Source of the DNA: Bacteroides sp.
GTDB taxonomy: Bacteria > Bacteroidota > Bacteroidia > Bacteroidales > Muribaculaceae
Assembly: GCA_014802045.1 (NCBI GenBank)
Contig: JAAVDA010000012.1
Coordinates: forward strand, 1-64,000
Direction of reading: 5' to 3'
Length of the DNA: 64,000 nucleotides
Shown here: positions 18,763-28,356 of the stretch, one piece after another
Layout: every line of letters begins with the position of its first letter
Position numbering within the stretch: the first letter of the stretch is position 1
The notes under the pieces: model-generated
What the model was told of the DNA's origin: nothing
What the model saw: the letters and a program-made list of their open reading frames with translations, nothing else
The model's database searches: none
Position numbers and translations under genes: made by a program

Positions 18763-21642
18763 TTATTTCTTGTGACGGCGGGTCTCGGTGAGGTAAGCCA
18801 CCGGAGCTGCCACATAGATTGTGGCGAGGGTGCCGATAATCACACCGAAAATCATCGCGAAGGTGAACGAACGGATGGCATCGCCGCCGAGGATGAAGAT
18901 GCAGAGGAGCACCAGGAGGGTCGAGGCGGAGGTCATCACCGTACGTCCGAGGGTTGAGTTGATAGATTCGTTGATTGTGGTGAAGAAGTTTTGCTTGGGA
19001 TAGAGCCCTACATTCTCACGCACGCGGTCAAACACTACCACGGTGTCGTTGATCTGATAACCGATCACGGTAAGGATGGCGGCGATAAACGACTGGTCAA
19101 TCTCCATCGCAAACGGGAAGCGGGCATAGAACAGCGAGTAGAAGCCCACGATTGTGAAGGCGGTGAAGGCCACGGCAGCAAGAGCGCCGAGCGAGAAAGC
19201 GATGTTGCGGAAGCGGATGAGGATGTAGAGGAACATGGCGATGAGCGAGAGGATAACGGCTATCACCGCATCGGTGCGCATGTCGTTGGCCACGGTCGGA
19301 CCTACTTTCTGCGAGCTCATGATTCCGATGTTCTCGTTGGTGGTCGAGAAGTCGGTCATCGACATATCGCCGATTTCAGACTTAAGGCCTTTGTAGAGGA
19401 TTTCGGTAATCTCGTTGTCGATGTTCTCATCGTCAGATGCAATCTTGTAGTTGGTGGAGATGCGCACCTTGGTGTCGTCGTCGATGGTGATTACTGACAC
19501 CTGCGCACCCTCAAACAGAGGAGCAAGCTGAGCCTGGAGCTCATGGGTCTTCACAGGATGGTCGAACTGAACTACGTAGTTGCGGCCGCCGGAGAAGTCG
19601 ATGCCCTGGTTGAGGCCGCGCAGGCAGAAGCTCACGAGCATGATGAGGATTACCACGCCCACTGTGATGAAGCTCTTGCGGCGTGTGCCGAGGAAGTCGA
19701 AGTGGGTGTTGGTAAACATCTTGCGAGAGAGCGGTGTGGTGAAGGTGAGAGCCTGGAAGGTCTTGGTCTTCTCGAAGATGATAAACACGAGGCGGGTAAG
19801 ATATACCGCTGTGAAGAATGAGCAGATAATACCGATGATGAGGGTGGTGGCGAAGCCTTTGATGGGGCCTGTGCCGAAGAGGAGCAGAATCACACCTGTG
19901 ATGATAGATGTGAGGTTGGAGTCGAAGATGGCGGAGAAGGCGTTGGAATAGCCGTCGGCGATAGCCATACGAGTGCTCTTGCCGGCGCGGAGCTCTTCTT
20001 TTGTGCGCTCGAAGATGAGCACATTGGCGTCGACAGCCATACCGAGCGCGAGCACGATACCGGCGATACCCGACAGGGTAAGCACGGCCTGGAATGAGGC
20101 AAGGATGCCGAATGTGAAGAAGATGTTGAATATCAGGCCGAGGTTGGCGATGAGTCCGGGAATCACACCATAGAAAGCCATCATGAAAATCATCAGGAGC
20201 AGGAGTGCCACCACAAACGACATGAAGCCGTCTTCGATAGCCTGCTGACCGAGCGACGGGCCAATCACGGTGTCGGAAATGATGTCGACCTTAGCGGCCA
20301 TCTTACCGCTCTTGAGCACGTTTGCAAGGTCTTTAGCCTCGTCGGTGGTGAAATTGCCGGTGATCGATGAGCGGCCACCTTCAATCACAGAGTTGACACG
20401 GGGGGCGGAATAAACCTGGCCGTCGAGCACGATAGCTACCTGCTTTTCGATGTTGGCAGCCGTTATGCGCGCCCACTGACGGGCTGCATCCGGCTTCATG
20501 TTCATCGACACATAGTTGCCGCCCTGCATATTGTCAAAATCGCTTGTGGCCGAAGTGACAACATCGCCACTGAGAGCGGGCTTGCCGTTGGCTGTCTTAA
20601 GAGCCACGAGGGTGTAGAGGTCGATGCGACGTTTTGCGCCGGTGGAATCGGTAGTCTCGACAGTCTCAGGCTTCACTTCCCATGCCAGACGCAGATTGGA
20701 GGGGAGGATGCGTTTTGCAGCCGGAGAAGCCACGATAGAGTCGATTGCGGCGCGGTTGGCAGCCGAAGTGGCGCCCACCACGATAGCGTTGTAGGGGTTG
20801 CCCACCTGCAGGAAGTAGTCGAAGAGGCCACGGCCATTGCCGGTGGTGTCGCGACGGGTGGTGTTGTCGAGTTCGGAAAGTGAATTCTGGAAATCGGCGA
20901 GCGGCATGGTCTCGTAGAATTCGAGGTTGGCCGACGATTTCAGAAGCTCACGCACACGGTCGTGTTCCTTCACGCCGGGGAGTTCAAGCAGAATCTGACC
21001 GTCTTTTTCGAGCTCCTGGATGTTGGGCGACACAACGCCAAACTGGTCAATACGCGAACGGAGCACATTGGTAGAGCTGCTCACGCGGTCTTTCACCTCC
21101 TGCTTGAGAGCGCGCTCAACAGCTTCGGGAGAATCGCCGCGTTTCACCTGGTCCTTAAACACGACTGAAAGGTCGCCCTGAGGATCAAGAGCCTTATACT
21201 GGCGGCAGAAAAGGGCCACATAGTCGTTGCTCTTTGTGGCCTTGGCTATTGAGTCGGTCTGATGAATAGCCTGCTCGAAATAGGGATTGCCGTCGGCGCT
21301 GGCCATGGAGCGCAGAATATCGGGCACGGACACCTGAAGGGTTACGTTCATACCCCCCTTGAGGTCAAGACCCAGCCCTACGCCGAGCTTCTGCACCTCA
21401 TTATAGGTGTAACCGAGATATACTTTCTCTTTTGAAATAGAGTCAATGTAGCTCTTATAAGCCATTCGATAGGCTTCGGAGCCGTTGCCGGCTTCTCCGG
21501 CCAAGGCGGCCGCATAAGCCTCGGCCTTCTTCTCGTGATGGTTGGTCACGAGGGTAAAGGAGATGTAGAACAGGCAGATAAGTATCAGAAATACAGCTAT
21601 CACACCTGCCACAACGCTTCCTAATTTTCCTTTGCTTTGCAT
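18763..21642 (-). CDS. secDF: Protein translocase subunit SecDF (fused SecD and SecF)
   Basis: GLGLDLKGGMNVTLQV (SecD), GMAVDANVLIFERTKEELRAGKS, GIDFSGGRNYVVQF (SecF), VIGYQINDTVVVFDRVREN. Confidence 0.95.
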   Translation of the reverse strand: MQSKGKLGSVVAGVIAVFLILICLFYISFTLVTNHHEKKAEAYAAALAGEAGNGSEAYRMAYKSYIDSISKEKVYLGYTYNEVQKLGVGLGLDLKGGMNVTLQVSVPDILRSMASADGNPYFEQAIHQTDSIAKATKSNDYVALFCRQYKALDPQGDLSVVFKDQVKRGDSPEAVERALKQEVKDRVSSSTNVLRSRIDQFGVVSPNIQELEKDGQILLELPGVKEHDRVRELLKSSANLEFYETMPLADFQNSLSELDNTTRRDTTGNGRGLFDYFLQVGNPYNAIVVGATSAANRAAIDSIVASPAAKRILPSNLRLAWEVKPETVETTDSTGAKRRIDLYTLVALKTANGKPALSGDVVTSATSDFDNMQGGNYVSMNMKPDAARQWARITAANIEKQVAIVLDGQVYSAPRVNSVIEGGRSSITGNFTTDEAKDLANVLKSGKMAAKVDIISDTVIGPSLGQQAIEDGFMSFVVALLLLMIFMMAFYGVIPGLIANLGLIFNIFFTFGILASFQAVLTLSGIAGIVLALGMAVDANVLIFERTKEELRAGKSTRMAIADGYSNAFSAIFDSNLTSIITGVILLLFGTGPIKGFATTLIIGIICSFFTAVYLTRLVFIIFEKTKTFQALTFTTPLSRKMFTNTHFDFLGTRRKSFITVGVVILIMLVSFCLRGLNQGIDFSGGRNYVVQFDHPVKTHELQAQLAPLFEGAQVSVITIDDDTKVRISTNYKIASDDENIDNEITEILYKGLKSEIGDMSMTDFSTTNENIGIMSSQKVGPTVANDMRTDAVIAVILSLIAMFLYILIRFRNIAFSLGALAAVAFTAFTIVGFYSLFYARFPFAMEIDQSFIAAILTVIGYQINDTVVVFDRVRENVGLYPKQNFFTTINESINSTLGRTVMTSASTLLVLLCIFILGGDAIRSFTFAMIFGVIIGTLATIYVAAPVAYLTETRRHKK

Positions 21643-21880
21643 GTGGTAATTAAAAAACTATGTTAATTGAATGATTGAATTATCAATTTTCAGCCCGCAA
21701 ATATACGATAATTAATTGAAAACAGAAAATGTAGCGCCGAAAATGCCATAATATTGCAATATTCACAGCTGTCCGCACCGGGAACTGTTTGCTTCAATAG
21801 CGGCAGCGGGGTGGGATGGTGTGGTGCGGGTCTTGTGGCCGATATGCTCTCCGACGGTGGGGCGGGATGGTAATAAAATG

Positions 21881-21910
21881 GAGGTGCGCAACTTCACAGC
21901 TGCGCACCTC
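21881..21910. terminator. Perfect 10-bp inverted repeat GAGGTGCGCA / TGCGCACCTC
   Basis: Inverted repeat read directly in the 580-bp intergenic region upstream of secDF and rlmN. Confidence 0.4.
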
Positions 21911-22197
21911 CCTCATAACCAAAATTCAAGTATAATTCAAGTATAATTCTTTTTACGACCGCTTGCGTGCGCGTTGTGGCACGGCTTACAGCTTGCCGCC
22001 GGAGTTTGGTCAGATGGCAACAAGCAAGGAGTGTCAAAAAAACGTTCTCAATGCATTCAACCTGTCAGTTTGCCATGTGATTGATTCCGGTTTTACAAAG
22101 GTAGAGACATTTTTTAATATATCAAAGAAAATCCGAGATTTTTTTTATTTTTTCTGTTGAAATGGTCGATATTCGCCCTCACATCGGGAAAAATGCG

Positions 22198-22205
22198 TAA
22201 CTTTG
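22198..22205 (+). promoter_or_regulatory. -7 element TAACTTTG for rlmN
   Basis: TAnnTTTG 18 nt upstream of the probable rlmN ATG. Confidence 0.45.
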
Positions 22206-22222
22206 CGTTAAAATTTAACAAT

Positions 22223-23254
22223 ATGTCACACACACCTCTGATAGGAATGACTCTCGATGAGCTCGGTGCAGTGGCCGCCGAATGTGGCATGCCTCGGTTT
22301 GCCGCGCGGCAGATGGCACGGTGGCTTTATGAGAAGCGGGTCACCTCTATCGATGCGATGACCGATATTTCTGCAAAGGCACGTGCGACCCTGTCTTCGC
22401 GTTATGAAGTGGGTCGCGAGAAACCTCTGGAGTGTGTTCGCTCTACCGACGGCACCGCAAAATATCTGTTTCGCGGTTCGCAGGGGCGCAATGTGGAGGC
22501 AGTGATGATTCCGGACCGCGACCGGGCCACCCTTTGCGTGAGCTCGCAGGCCGGCTGCCGCATGGGTTGCCGTTTTTGTATGACCGGCAAGCAGGGCTTT
22601 CACGGTCAGCTCACCTCTGCCCAGATTATGAACCAGATTCTTTCGGTTGACGAATCTGCCGACCTTACTAATATTGTGTTTATGGGCATGGGCGAGCCGC
22701 TCGACAATCTTCAGGAGCTGCTCAAGGCGCTTGAAATCATCACCGCGCCGTGGGGCATGGCCTGGAGTCCGAAGCGTGTCACCGTGTCGACTGTGGGGCG
22801 CATTGACGAGCTGCGAACACTGCTCACCGCCACAAAGGTGCATATAGCCCTGAGTGTCCATAATCCCTATTCCGCCGACCGTCTCGACATAATGCCGGCT
22901 CAGAAAGCATGGCCTGTAGATAAGGTGATAGGTCTGATAAGGGAGTTTGATTTCTCACATCAGAGACGTTTTTCGGTAGAATATATAATGTGGCGCGGCA
23001 AAAACGACAGTCCGGCTCATGCCGATGCTCTGGCCCGGCTGCTCAAGGGCACTTCGGCGAGAGTGAATCTCATACGATTTCATGCGATTCCCGGCTTCGA
23101 GGGGCGCACAGCCGATGAGAAGACCATGACCGATTTTCGCGATCGGCTCAACAGTCTGGGGCTCACTGCCACAATCCGCGCATCGCGTGGCGAGGATATT
23201 TTCGCCGCCTGCGGCATGCTTGCCGGGCGAGATGCCTCGGCTCAGTCAAATTGA
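22223..23254 (+). CDS. rlmN: 23S rRNA/tRNA (adenine-C2)-methyltransferase RlmN
   Basis: CRMGCRFCMTGKQGFHG radical-SAM motif, NIVFMGMGEPLDN; ATG at 22223 preferred over the track start 22157. Confidence 0.93.
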   Translation: MSHTPLIGMTLDELGAVAAECGMPRFAARQMARWLYEKRVTSIDAMTDISAKARATLSSRYEVGREKPLECVRSTDGTAKYLFRGSQGRNVEAVMIPDRDRATLCVSSQAGCRMGCRFCMTGKQGFHGQLTSAQIMNQILSVDESADLTNIVFMGMGEPLDNLQELLKALEIITAPWGMAWSPKRVTVSTVGRIDELRTLLTATKVHIALSVHNPYSADRLDIMPAQKAWPVDKVIGLIREFDFSHQRRFSVEYIMWRGKNDSPAHADALARLLKGTSARVNLIRFHAIPGFEGRTADEKTMTDFRDRLNSLGLTATIRASRGEDIFAACGMLAGRDASAQSN

Positions 23255-23282
23255 TTTAGATAAGTCATGGAAATTTCCGCTT

Positions 23283-24944
23283 ATGGAATGGTTTGAATCT
23301 GTATTGTTCGTTCATTCTCCTGTTCAGGCCGTGGTTGTGCTCTCGGTTATTATAGCCGTGGGTCTCGGGCTGGGCAAGATTCATGTGGCCGGCATATCGC
23401 TCGGTGTCACATGGGTGTTTTTTGCCGGAATCATGGCCGGACATTTCGGTCTGTCGATAGATCCGGCGATGCTCTCCTATGCGGAGAGTTTCGGGCTTGT
23501 GCTGTTTGTCTATGAGCTCGGGCTCAAGGTGGGGCCGGGATTTTTCAGTTCGTTCCGCAAAGGGGGAGTGCGTCTGAATCTTCTGGGCCTCTGCGTGGTG
23601 CTTATCGGCACTCTCATGGCTGTTCTGCTGGCCGGATTGTGCAAGGTGAGCATGGCCGATATGGTGGGTATTCTTTCGGGTGCCACCACCAATACTCCCG
23701 CTCTCGGTGCGGCCCAGCAGGCTCTTCAGCAGCTCGGCGTGTCGGCGAGCGGAGCGGCGCTGAGCTGTGCGGTGACCTATCCACTCGGTGTGGTCGGAGT
23801 GATTCTGGCCATAATCGTGGTGAGAAAGCTATTTGTGAAGTCAAGCGACCTCTATGCCGGCGATCATGATGATGCGAACCGCACCTATATTGCGGCCTTC
23901 CAGATTCATAATCCGGCCGTGTTCGGCATGCCTGTGCGCAATGCAGCCTCGCTCATACAGCCTAAATTCGTTATCTCGCGTCTCTGGCGTGCGGGTCAGG
24001 TGAGCATTCCCACATCAGACACCGTGCTGCTCGAAGGCGACCGCCTTCTGGTGGTCACTACCGAGAAAGATGTGCCGGCTCTGACGGTGCTGTTCGGCGA
24101 GCAGGAGCAGACCGACTGGAATGCCGACGATATAGACTGGAATGCCATTGACTCATCGCTCATCTCGCGCCATATTATAGTGAGCCGACCGGAATTCAAC
24201 GGCAAGCGTCTCGGCTCCCTGCGTCTGCGCAACAGCTACGGCATCAATATCTCCCGTGTGCTCCGCGCGGGTGTGACACTGCTGGCCACCCCCGGGCTGG
24301 TGCTTCAGCTCGGCGACCGTCTGACGGTGGTGGGCGAGGCAAAGGCTGTGGAAAATGTGGCCCGTCTGCTCGGCAACACCTCCGCCGCGCTCAAAGACCC
24401 CAATCTGGCGGCCATTTTCGTGGGGATAGTGCTTGGTCTGCTGCTCGGATCGGTGCCGCTCATGGTGCCCGGAGTGTCTACTCCGGTGAAGCTCGGTCTG
24501 GCCGGCGGCCCGATAATAGTGGGCATACTGATGGGGCGCTTCGGCCCATATTGCCATATGGTCACTTACACAACCCGCTCGGCCAATCTGATGCTGCGCG
24601 GCATAGGCCTCTCGCTCTATCTGGCCTGTCTGGGTCTTGATGCGGGAGCTCATTTCCTCGACACCATACTCCGCGCCGACGGTCTCACATGGATCGGACT
24701 GGGATTTGTGATCACCTTCGTGCCGGTGGTGATGATGGCATGGGTGGCCATGCGATGGAGCCGGCTTGATTTCGGTTCGGCCTGCGGAATGCTCTGCGGA
24801 GCCATGGCCAATCCGATGGCGCTCGACTATGCCAACGCCACTATAGCCGGCGACAATCCGGCCGTGGGCTATGCCACGGTCTATCCTCTGGCCATGTTCA
24901 GCAGAGTGGTGATAGCCCAGCTTCTTGTGCTGATTTTCGTGTGA
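23283..24944 (+). CDS. AspT/YidE-like putative transporter with RCK_C (TrkA-C) domains
   Basis: Two hydrophobic halves with GATTNTPALGAAQQAL motif and paired TrkA_C-like segments (GMPVRNAASLIQPKFVISRLWRAGQ..., GKRLGSLRLRNSYGINISRVLRAG). Track start 23187 overlaps rlmN; ATG 23283 (or 23232) more plausible. Confidence 0.8.
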   Translation: MEWFESVLFVHSPVQAVVVLSVIIAVGLGLGKIHVAGISLGVTWVFFAGIMAGHFGLSIDPAMLSYAESFGLVLFVYELGLKVGPGFFSSFRKGGVRLNLLGLCVVLIGTLMAVLLAGLCKVSMADMVGILSGATTNTPALGAAQQALQQLGVSASGAALSCAVTYPLGVVGVILAIIVVRKLFVKSSDLYAGDHDDANRTYIAAFQIHNPAVFGMPVRNAASLIQPKFVISRLWRAGQVSIPTSDTVLLEGDRLLVVTTEKDVPALTVLFGEQEQTDWNADDIDWNAIDSSLISRHIIVSRPEFNGKRLGSLRLRNSYGINISRVLRAGVTLLATPGLVLQLGDRLTVVGEAKAVENVARLLGNTSAALKDPNLAAIFVGIVLGLLLGSVPLMVPGVSTPVKLGLAGGPIIVGILMGRFGPYCHMVTYTTRSANLMLRGIGLSLYLACLGLDAGAHFLDTILRADGLTWIGLGFVITFVPVVMMAWVAMRWSRLDFGSACGMLCGAMANPMALDYANATIAGDNPAVGYATVYPLAMFSRVVIAQLLVLIFV

Positions 24945-24979
24945 GATTGTTATAATGTCTATATAAGGAAAGTCCCGAT

Positions 24980-25813
24980 ATGGAATCCAGATTGCCGAAA
25001 GACCTCATAACCCAACCCGAACTATGGCGCTGTGTGCTCCATGTCACCCCCTCACGACTCAATGTGGCCGTTGTGCCCCCGGTGGCTCAGGAGGAGATGG
25101 TGGCGGCATCGGTAGTGCTCAACCCCGACGCTCCCACGCAACTGAAAGGGCTTGAAGATGCGGTCTACGACAATCCGCTGCTCCTCTCTGATTTCCGTTC
25201 GGTGCATTGCCTGGTCGAGACGCCGCTATGTGCGGTGGTGCCGGCTCCGCTTGCCACCGGTCCAACCGCTCCGATGCTGCTGGCCCGGGCTGCCGGGATT
25301 GATGCTGATTCAGACCTGACGGTAAATTCCGGCGAATTTGGCGGGGCTGCTATATTATATAAGGTGTCGGAGGCTCTCGAAGCCTTCTTGCGGCGCACAT
25401 TTTTCGGAGTCACTATTTCCAATCCTCTCGAAGAGATAGGTCAGGCCGCAGTGGCTCTGTCGCCCCGACCTGATTCGGCTCCTGCGATGCTTGCTGTGGC
25501 CGACACCGCCGCCTCCATAACCCTTGCGGCCGCGCAGGGCGGCAATCTGCTCATGCTGAATACTTTTTCGGTGAGTCATCCTGCCGATGCAGCATACTAT
25601 CTTCTCGCATCGCGATCCATTCTCTCCCTCTCTCCCACTGACGGCACGGTGCGTTTTGCCGGCCACGCTCCGCTCGCACGCACAGTGGCCAATATCGTCA
25701 GTCCTTATCTCCAGAGTGTGGAATTTGTCACCACTCCGCCCGAACTCTGCGGCTATGGCCGCGAGGCCGCGCGGCTCACATATCCTCTAACCCGCTATCT
25801 GCTGAAACTATGA
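24980..25813 (+). CDS. DUF3822-like (ASKHA-fold-like) protein
   Basis: Position immediately upstream of rsmD and pattern (NPLLLSDFRSVHCLVETPLCAVVP, LLMLNTFSVSHPADAAYYLL) as in Bacteroidota DUF3822 proteins. Confidence 0.6.
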   Translation: MESRLPKDLITQPELWRCVLHVTPSRLNVAVVPPVAQEEMVAASVVLNPDAPTQLKGLEDAVYDNPLLLSDFRSVHCLVETPLCAVVPAPLATGPTAPMLLARAAGIDADSDLTVNSGEFGGAAILYKVSEALEAFLRRTFFGVTISNPLEEIGQAAVALSPRPDSAPAMLAVADTAASITLAAAQGGNLLMLNTFSVSHPADAAYYLLASRSILSLSPTDGTVRFAGHAPLARTVANIVSPYLQSVEFVTTPPELCGYGREAARLTYPLTRYLLKL

Positions 25814-26385
25814 GAATCATCCGAGGAAAATACGGGCGCCGCCGGTTTGACGTGCCCTCCAACATCACCGCCCGCCCGACCACTGATTTCGCGCGCGAAA
25901 ACATATTTAATGTAATCGAAAACCTTATTGACATCGAGGGGATTTCGGCTCTCGACCTCTTTTCGGGTACCGGGGCAATCACCTTTGAACTCCTCTCGCG
26001 TGAGGCTGCCAGTGTGACGGCTGTGGAGAAAGCCGCCACTCAATATAATTTCATAGCCCGCACGGCCCGCACCCTCGGCGCCGACAATCTTACGCTCGTG
26101 AGAGGTGACGCTCTGCGTTTCATCGACTCCGCCACCCGTGGATTTGACTTCGTGTTTGCCGACCCTCCTTACGATATGCCCGATTTCGCATCGGTGCCGG
26201 CGAGAGTGCTCTCATCGCGGTTGCTCAATCCGGGAGGGCTCTTTATCATCGAACACAACCGTCACCATGACTTTTCATCGCTGCCCGGTTTTCTGCAGCA
26301 CAGAGCCTACGGCAGCGTGAACTTCTCGATATTCCGCAAACCTTCATCAAACGAAACCGACAATGAATCAGACACACAAGCCTAA
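25810..26385 (+). CDS. rsmD: RsmD-family 16S rRNA (guanine966-N2)-methyltransferase
   Basis: MRIIRGKYGRRRF, RPTTDFARENIFNVIE, ALDLFSGTGAITFELLSR, FVFADPPYDMP. Confidence 0.93.
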   Translation: MRIIRGKYGRRRFDVPSNITARPTTDFARENIFNVIENLIDIEGISALDLFSGTGAITFELLSREAASVTAVEKAATQYNFIARTARTLGADNLTLVRGDALRFIDSATRGFDFVFADPPYDMPDFASVPARVLSSRLLNPGGLFIIEHNRHHDFSSLPGFLQHRAYGSVNFSIFRKPSSNETDNESDTQA

Positions 26386-27082
26386 ACTCGTGATTTCAAC
26401 CGGCGCCGGCATGAGCGCCGAGAGCGGCATCTCCACCTTCCGCGACAGCGGAGGCCTCTGGGAGCAGCACAATGTGATGGATGTGGCTTCGGCCGACGGA
26501 TTCGCACGCAATCCGGAGCTCGTGCACCGTTTCTACAATGCCCGTCGGCATGACCTTGTAAAGGCTCAGCCCAACGCCGGCCATCGTGCCATAGTAGACC
26601 TTGAGAAAGATTTCGACGTCTATGTGATAACACAAAATGTCGACGACCTCCATGAACGCGCCGGAAGCTCACACGTGACCCACCTCCACGGAGAGCTGAT
26701 GAAAGTGCGCACAATAGACCCGCCCTATCGTGTGTATGCCCTGTCGCCCGACAATCTCGACACCACCCCCGAGTCGCGTGATGCCGATGGGCGGCTCCTG
26801 CGTCCGCATATAGTTTTCTTCCAGGAAGCTGTTCCGGAGATTGAGACTGCCATCGAGATAGTGCGCGAGGCCGACATATTCGTTGTTATCGGCACCAGCA
26901 TGGCTGTCTATCCCGCAGCTTCGCTCATCAACTTCGTGCGTCCGGGAGTGCCGGTCTATTACATAGACCCTCGTCCGGCCCCTACCCCCGCCGGAGTCAA
27001 GGTGATAGCCAAGACTGCTTCCGAAGGGCTCGCCGAGCTCTCGCGCGAGCTCCGCTCTATATTATCGCAGCCACCTCTTTGA
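26363..27082 (+). CDS. Sir2-family NAD-dependent deacylase (sirtuin), cysteine-free
   Basis: STGAGMSAESGISTFRDSGGLW, VITQNVDDLHERAGSSHVTHLHGEL, VVIGTSMAVYPAASLI. Confidence 0.92.
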   Translation: MNQTHKPKLVISTGAGMSAESGISTFRDSGGLWEQHNVMDVASADGFARNPELVHRFYNARRHDLVKAQPNAGHRAIVDLEKDFDVYVITQNVDDLHERAGSSHVTHLHGELMKVRTIDPPYRVYALSPDNLDTTPESRDADGRLLRPHIVFFQEAVPEIETAIEIVREADIFVVIGTSMAVYPAASLINFVRPGVPVYYIDPRPAPTPAGVKVIAKTASEGLAELSRELRSILSQPPL

Positions 27083-27809
27083 ATGCATACACCCCCCGCT
27101 GTCCGTCAGACTCCTCAAGAGTAAGATGGCCGGTGGGGGCTATCTCTGCTATGCGGGCTTCAAGCTTGCGCCCCGATCCGGTTTCGCGCCAGAGATGGAA
27201 CCCTTTGCCCCTCCACAGCCGAGAGATATATTGCTCATGGAGTTCGGCCCGTCCCTCAGGGGTGGAGGTCTGAGCCACCCTTTCAAGTAGTTCGGTGGCA
27301 ATCTGCTCTGTGAGTGCGCCGGTATCAAACTCCCGTCCGGCAAGCGATGCCATCGACACAGGGTTGGGAGCATCGCTCAGCCAGAGGGTCTGATTTACAT
27401 TCACACCCACTCCGGCCACACACCTCACTATTCTGTTGCCTGAGAGAGCATTCTCTATCAGGATGCCGCAGAGCTTCATGTTGCCCGCGTATATATCGTT
27501 GGGCCATTTCACCTCGATGCGCACCACTCCTCCCATGGCCCGCTCAATGGCAAGAGCCACCCCGAGAGCCACAGCCTCGCTGAGAGCAAACTGGCCGGAG
27601 GCTTCCACCCCCTCAGGGCGGAGCATCACCGACATGGTGATATTCATGCCCGGAGCCGACTCCCAGCTGTTGCCCCTTTGGCCGCGTCCGGCTGTCTGAC
27701 TCACGGCGGCCATCACTGTGCCGTGGGGCAGCGCGGTGGTGCGGTCGGTCTCTGTCATGAGTGTATTGGTAGAAGCAGCTTCTTCTATGGTGATTATATT
27801 CGGTTTCAT
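27057..27809 (-). CDS. birA: Biotin--[acetyl-CoA-carboxylase] ligase
   Basis: AAVSQTAGRGQRGNSWESAPGMNITMSVML, VKWPNDIYAGNMKLCGILIEN. Confidence 0.93.
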   Translation of the reverse strand: MKPNIITIEEAASTNTLMTETDRTTALPHGTVMAAVSQTAGRGQRGNSWESAPGMNITMSVMLRPEGVEASGQFALSEAVALGVALAIERAMGGVVRIEVKWPNDIYAGNMKLCGILIENALSGNRIVRCVAGVGVNVNQTLWLSDAPNPVSMASLAGREFDTGALTEQIATELLERVAQTSTPEGRAELHEQYISRLWRGKGFHLWRETGSGRKLEARIAEIAPTGHLTLEESDGQRGVYAFKEVAAII

Positions 27810-27851
27810 GCTGCAAAATTAGTCATTTAAGTTTCGTTATGTCGCAGCAAC

Positions 27852-27894
27852 GGGGAAATTAGCAGTTTTTCGCCTCGGCATGGCTATAATTTTG
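27852..27894 (+). promoter_or_regulatory. Promoter P1 of phage-head-like unit 1: GGGGAAATTAGCAG (27852-27865) ... TAATTTTG (27887-27894)
   Basis: 14-bp motif identical to that at 31479-31492 and at nearly the same distance from a TAnnTTTG -7 element. Confidence 0.6.
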
Positions 27895-27926
27895 CAGTGT
27901 GAACACTAATCAACCAGAGTTTATTT

Positions 27927-28304
27927 ATGGAACAAGACCTGAATCAGCCAACCCCCGAAGCAACTTCCCTGCAGCCGGAAGGGACCCCTGCATCCCCTCA
28001 TACCGACTCAACCTCTCCCGAGCCAACCGCCCCAGCTTCTTCAACCGACAATCCACCCGCCTCCTCGCCTCAGAGGCTTTCGGAGGCTGATGCTCTCACC
28101 GCCTCACGCCTCATGGAGCTGCTTTCGCAAGCCGAGGAGCGAGGATATCGCCGCGCACGCCGAGAGATGCAACAATCCTCCTTGCCGGAAACACCCCTCT
28201 GGGGCAACCCAAGACGAGTGGAGAACGACGGCGCATCCGCTCGCGAGACTATGAAAATAGGCGATGATTTCCTGACCCGCATCCGGCCCGCAGTATGGGA
28301 CTAA
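27927..28304 (+). CDS. Small Pro/Ser/Thr-rich protein preceding the capsid-like gene; candidate scaffold-like protein
   Basis: Low-complexity N-terminus, charged C-terminal helix (RLMELLSQAEERGYRRARREMQQ), position directly upstream of the MCP-like gene. Confidence 0.4.
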   Translation: MEQDLNQPTPEATSLQPEGTPASPHTDSTSPEPTAPASSTDNPPASSPQRLSEADALTASRLMELLSQAEERGYRRARREMQQSSLPETPLWGNPRRVENDGASARETMKIGDDFLTRIRPAVWD

Positions 28305-28356
28305 GCCCCGCCCACCGATCAAACTTTTCACTAATCACCAAAAAAACTTACAGTAT

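Noticed and set aside
18763-21642. SecD-SecF fusion as a novelty
   Set aside because: Fused SecDF is common in Bacteroidota
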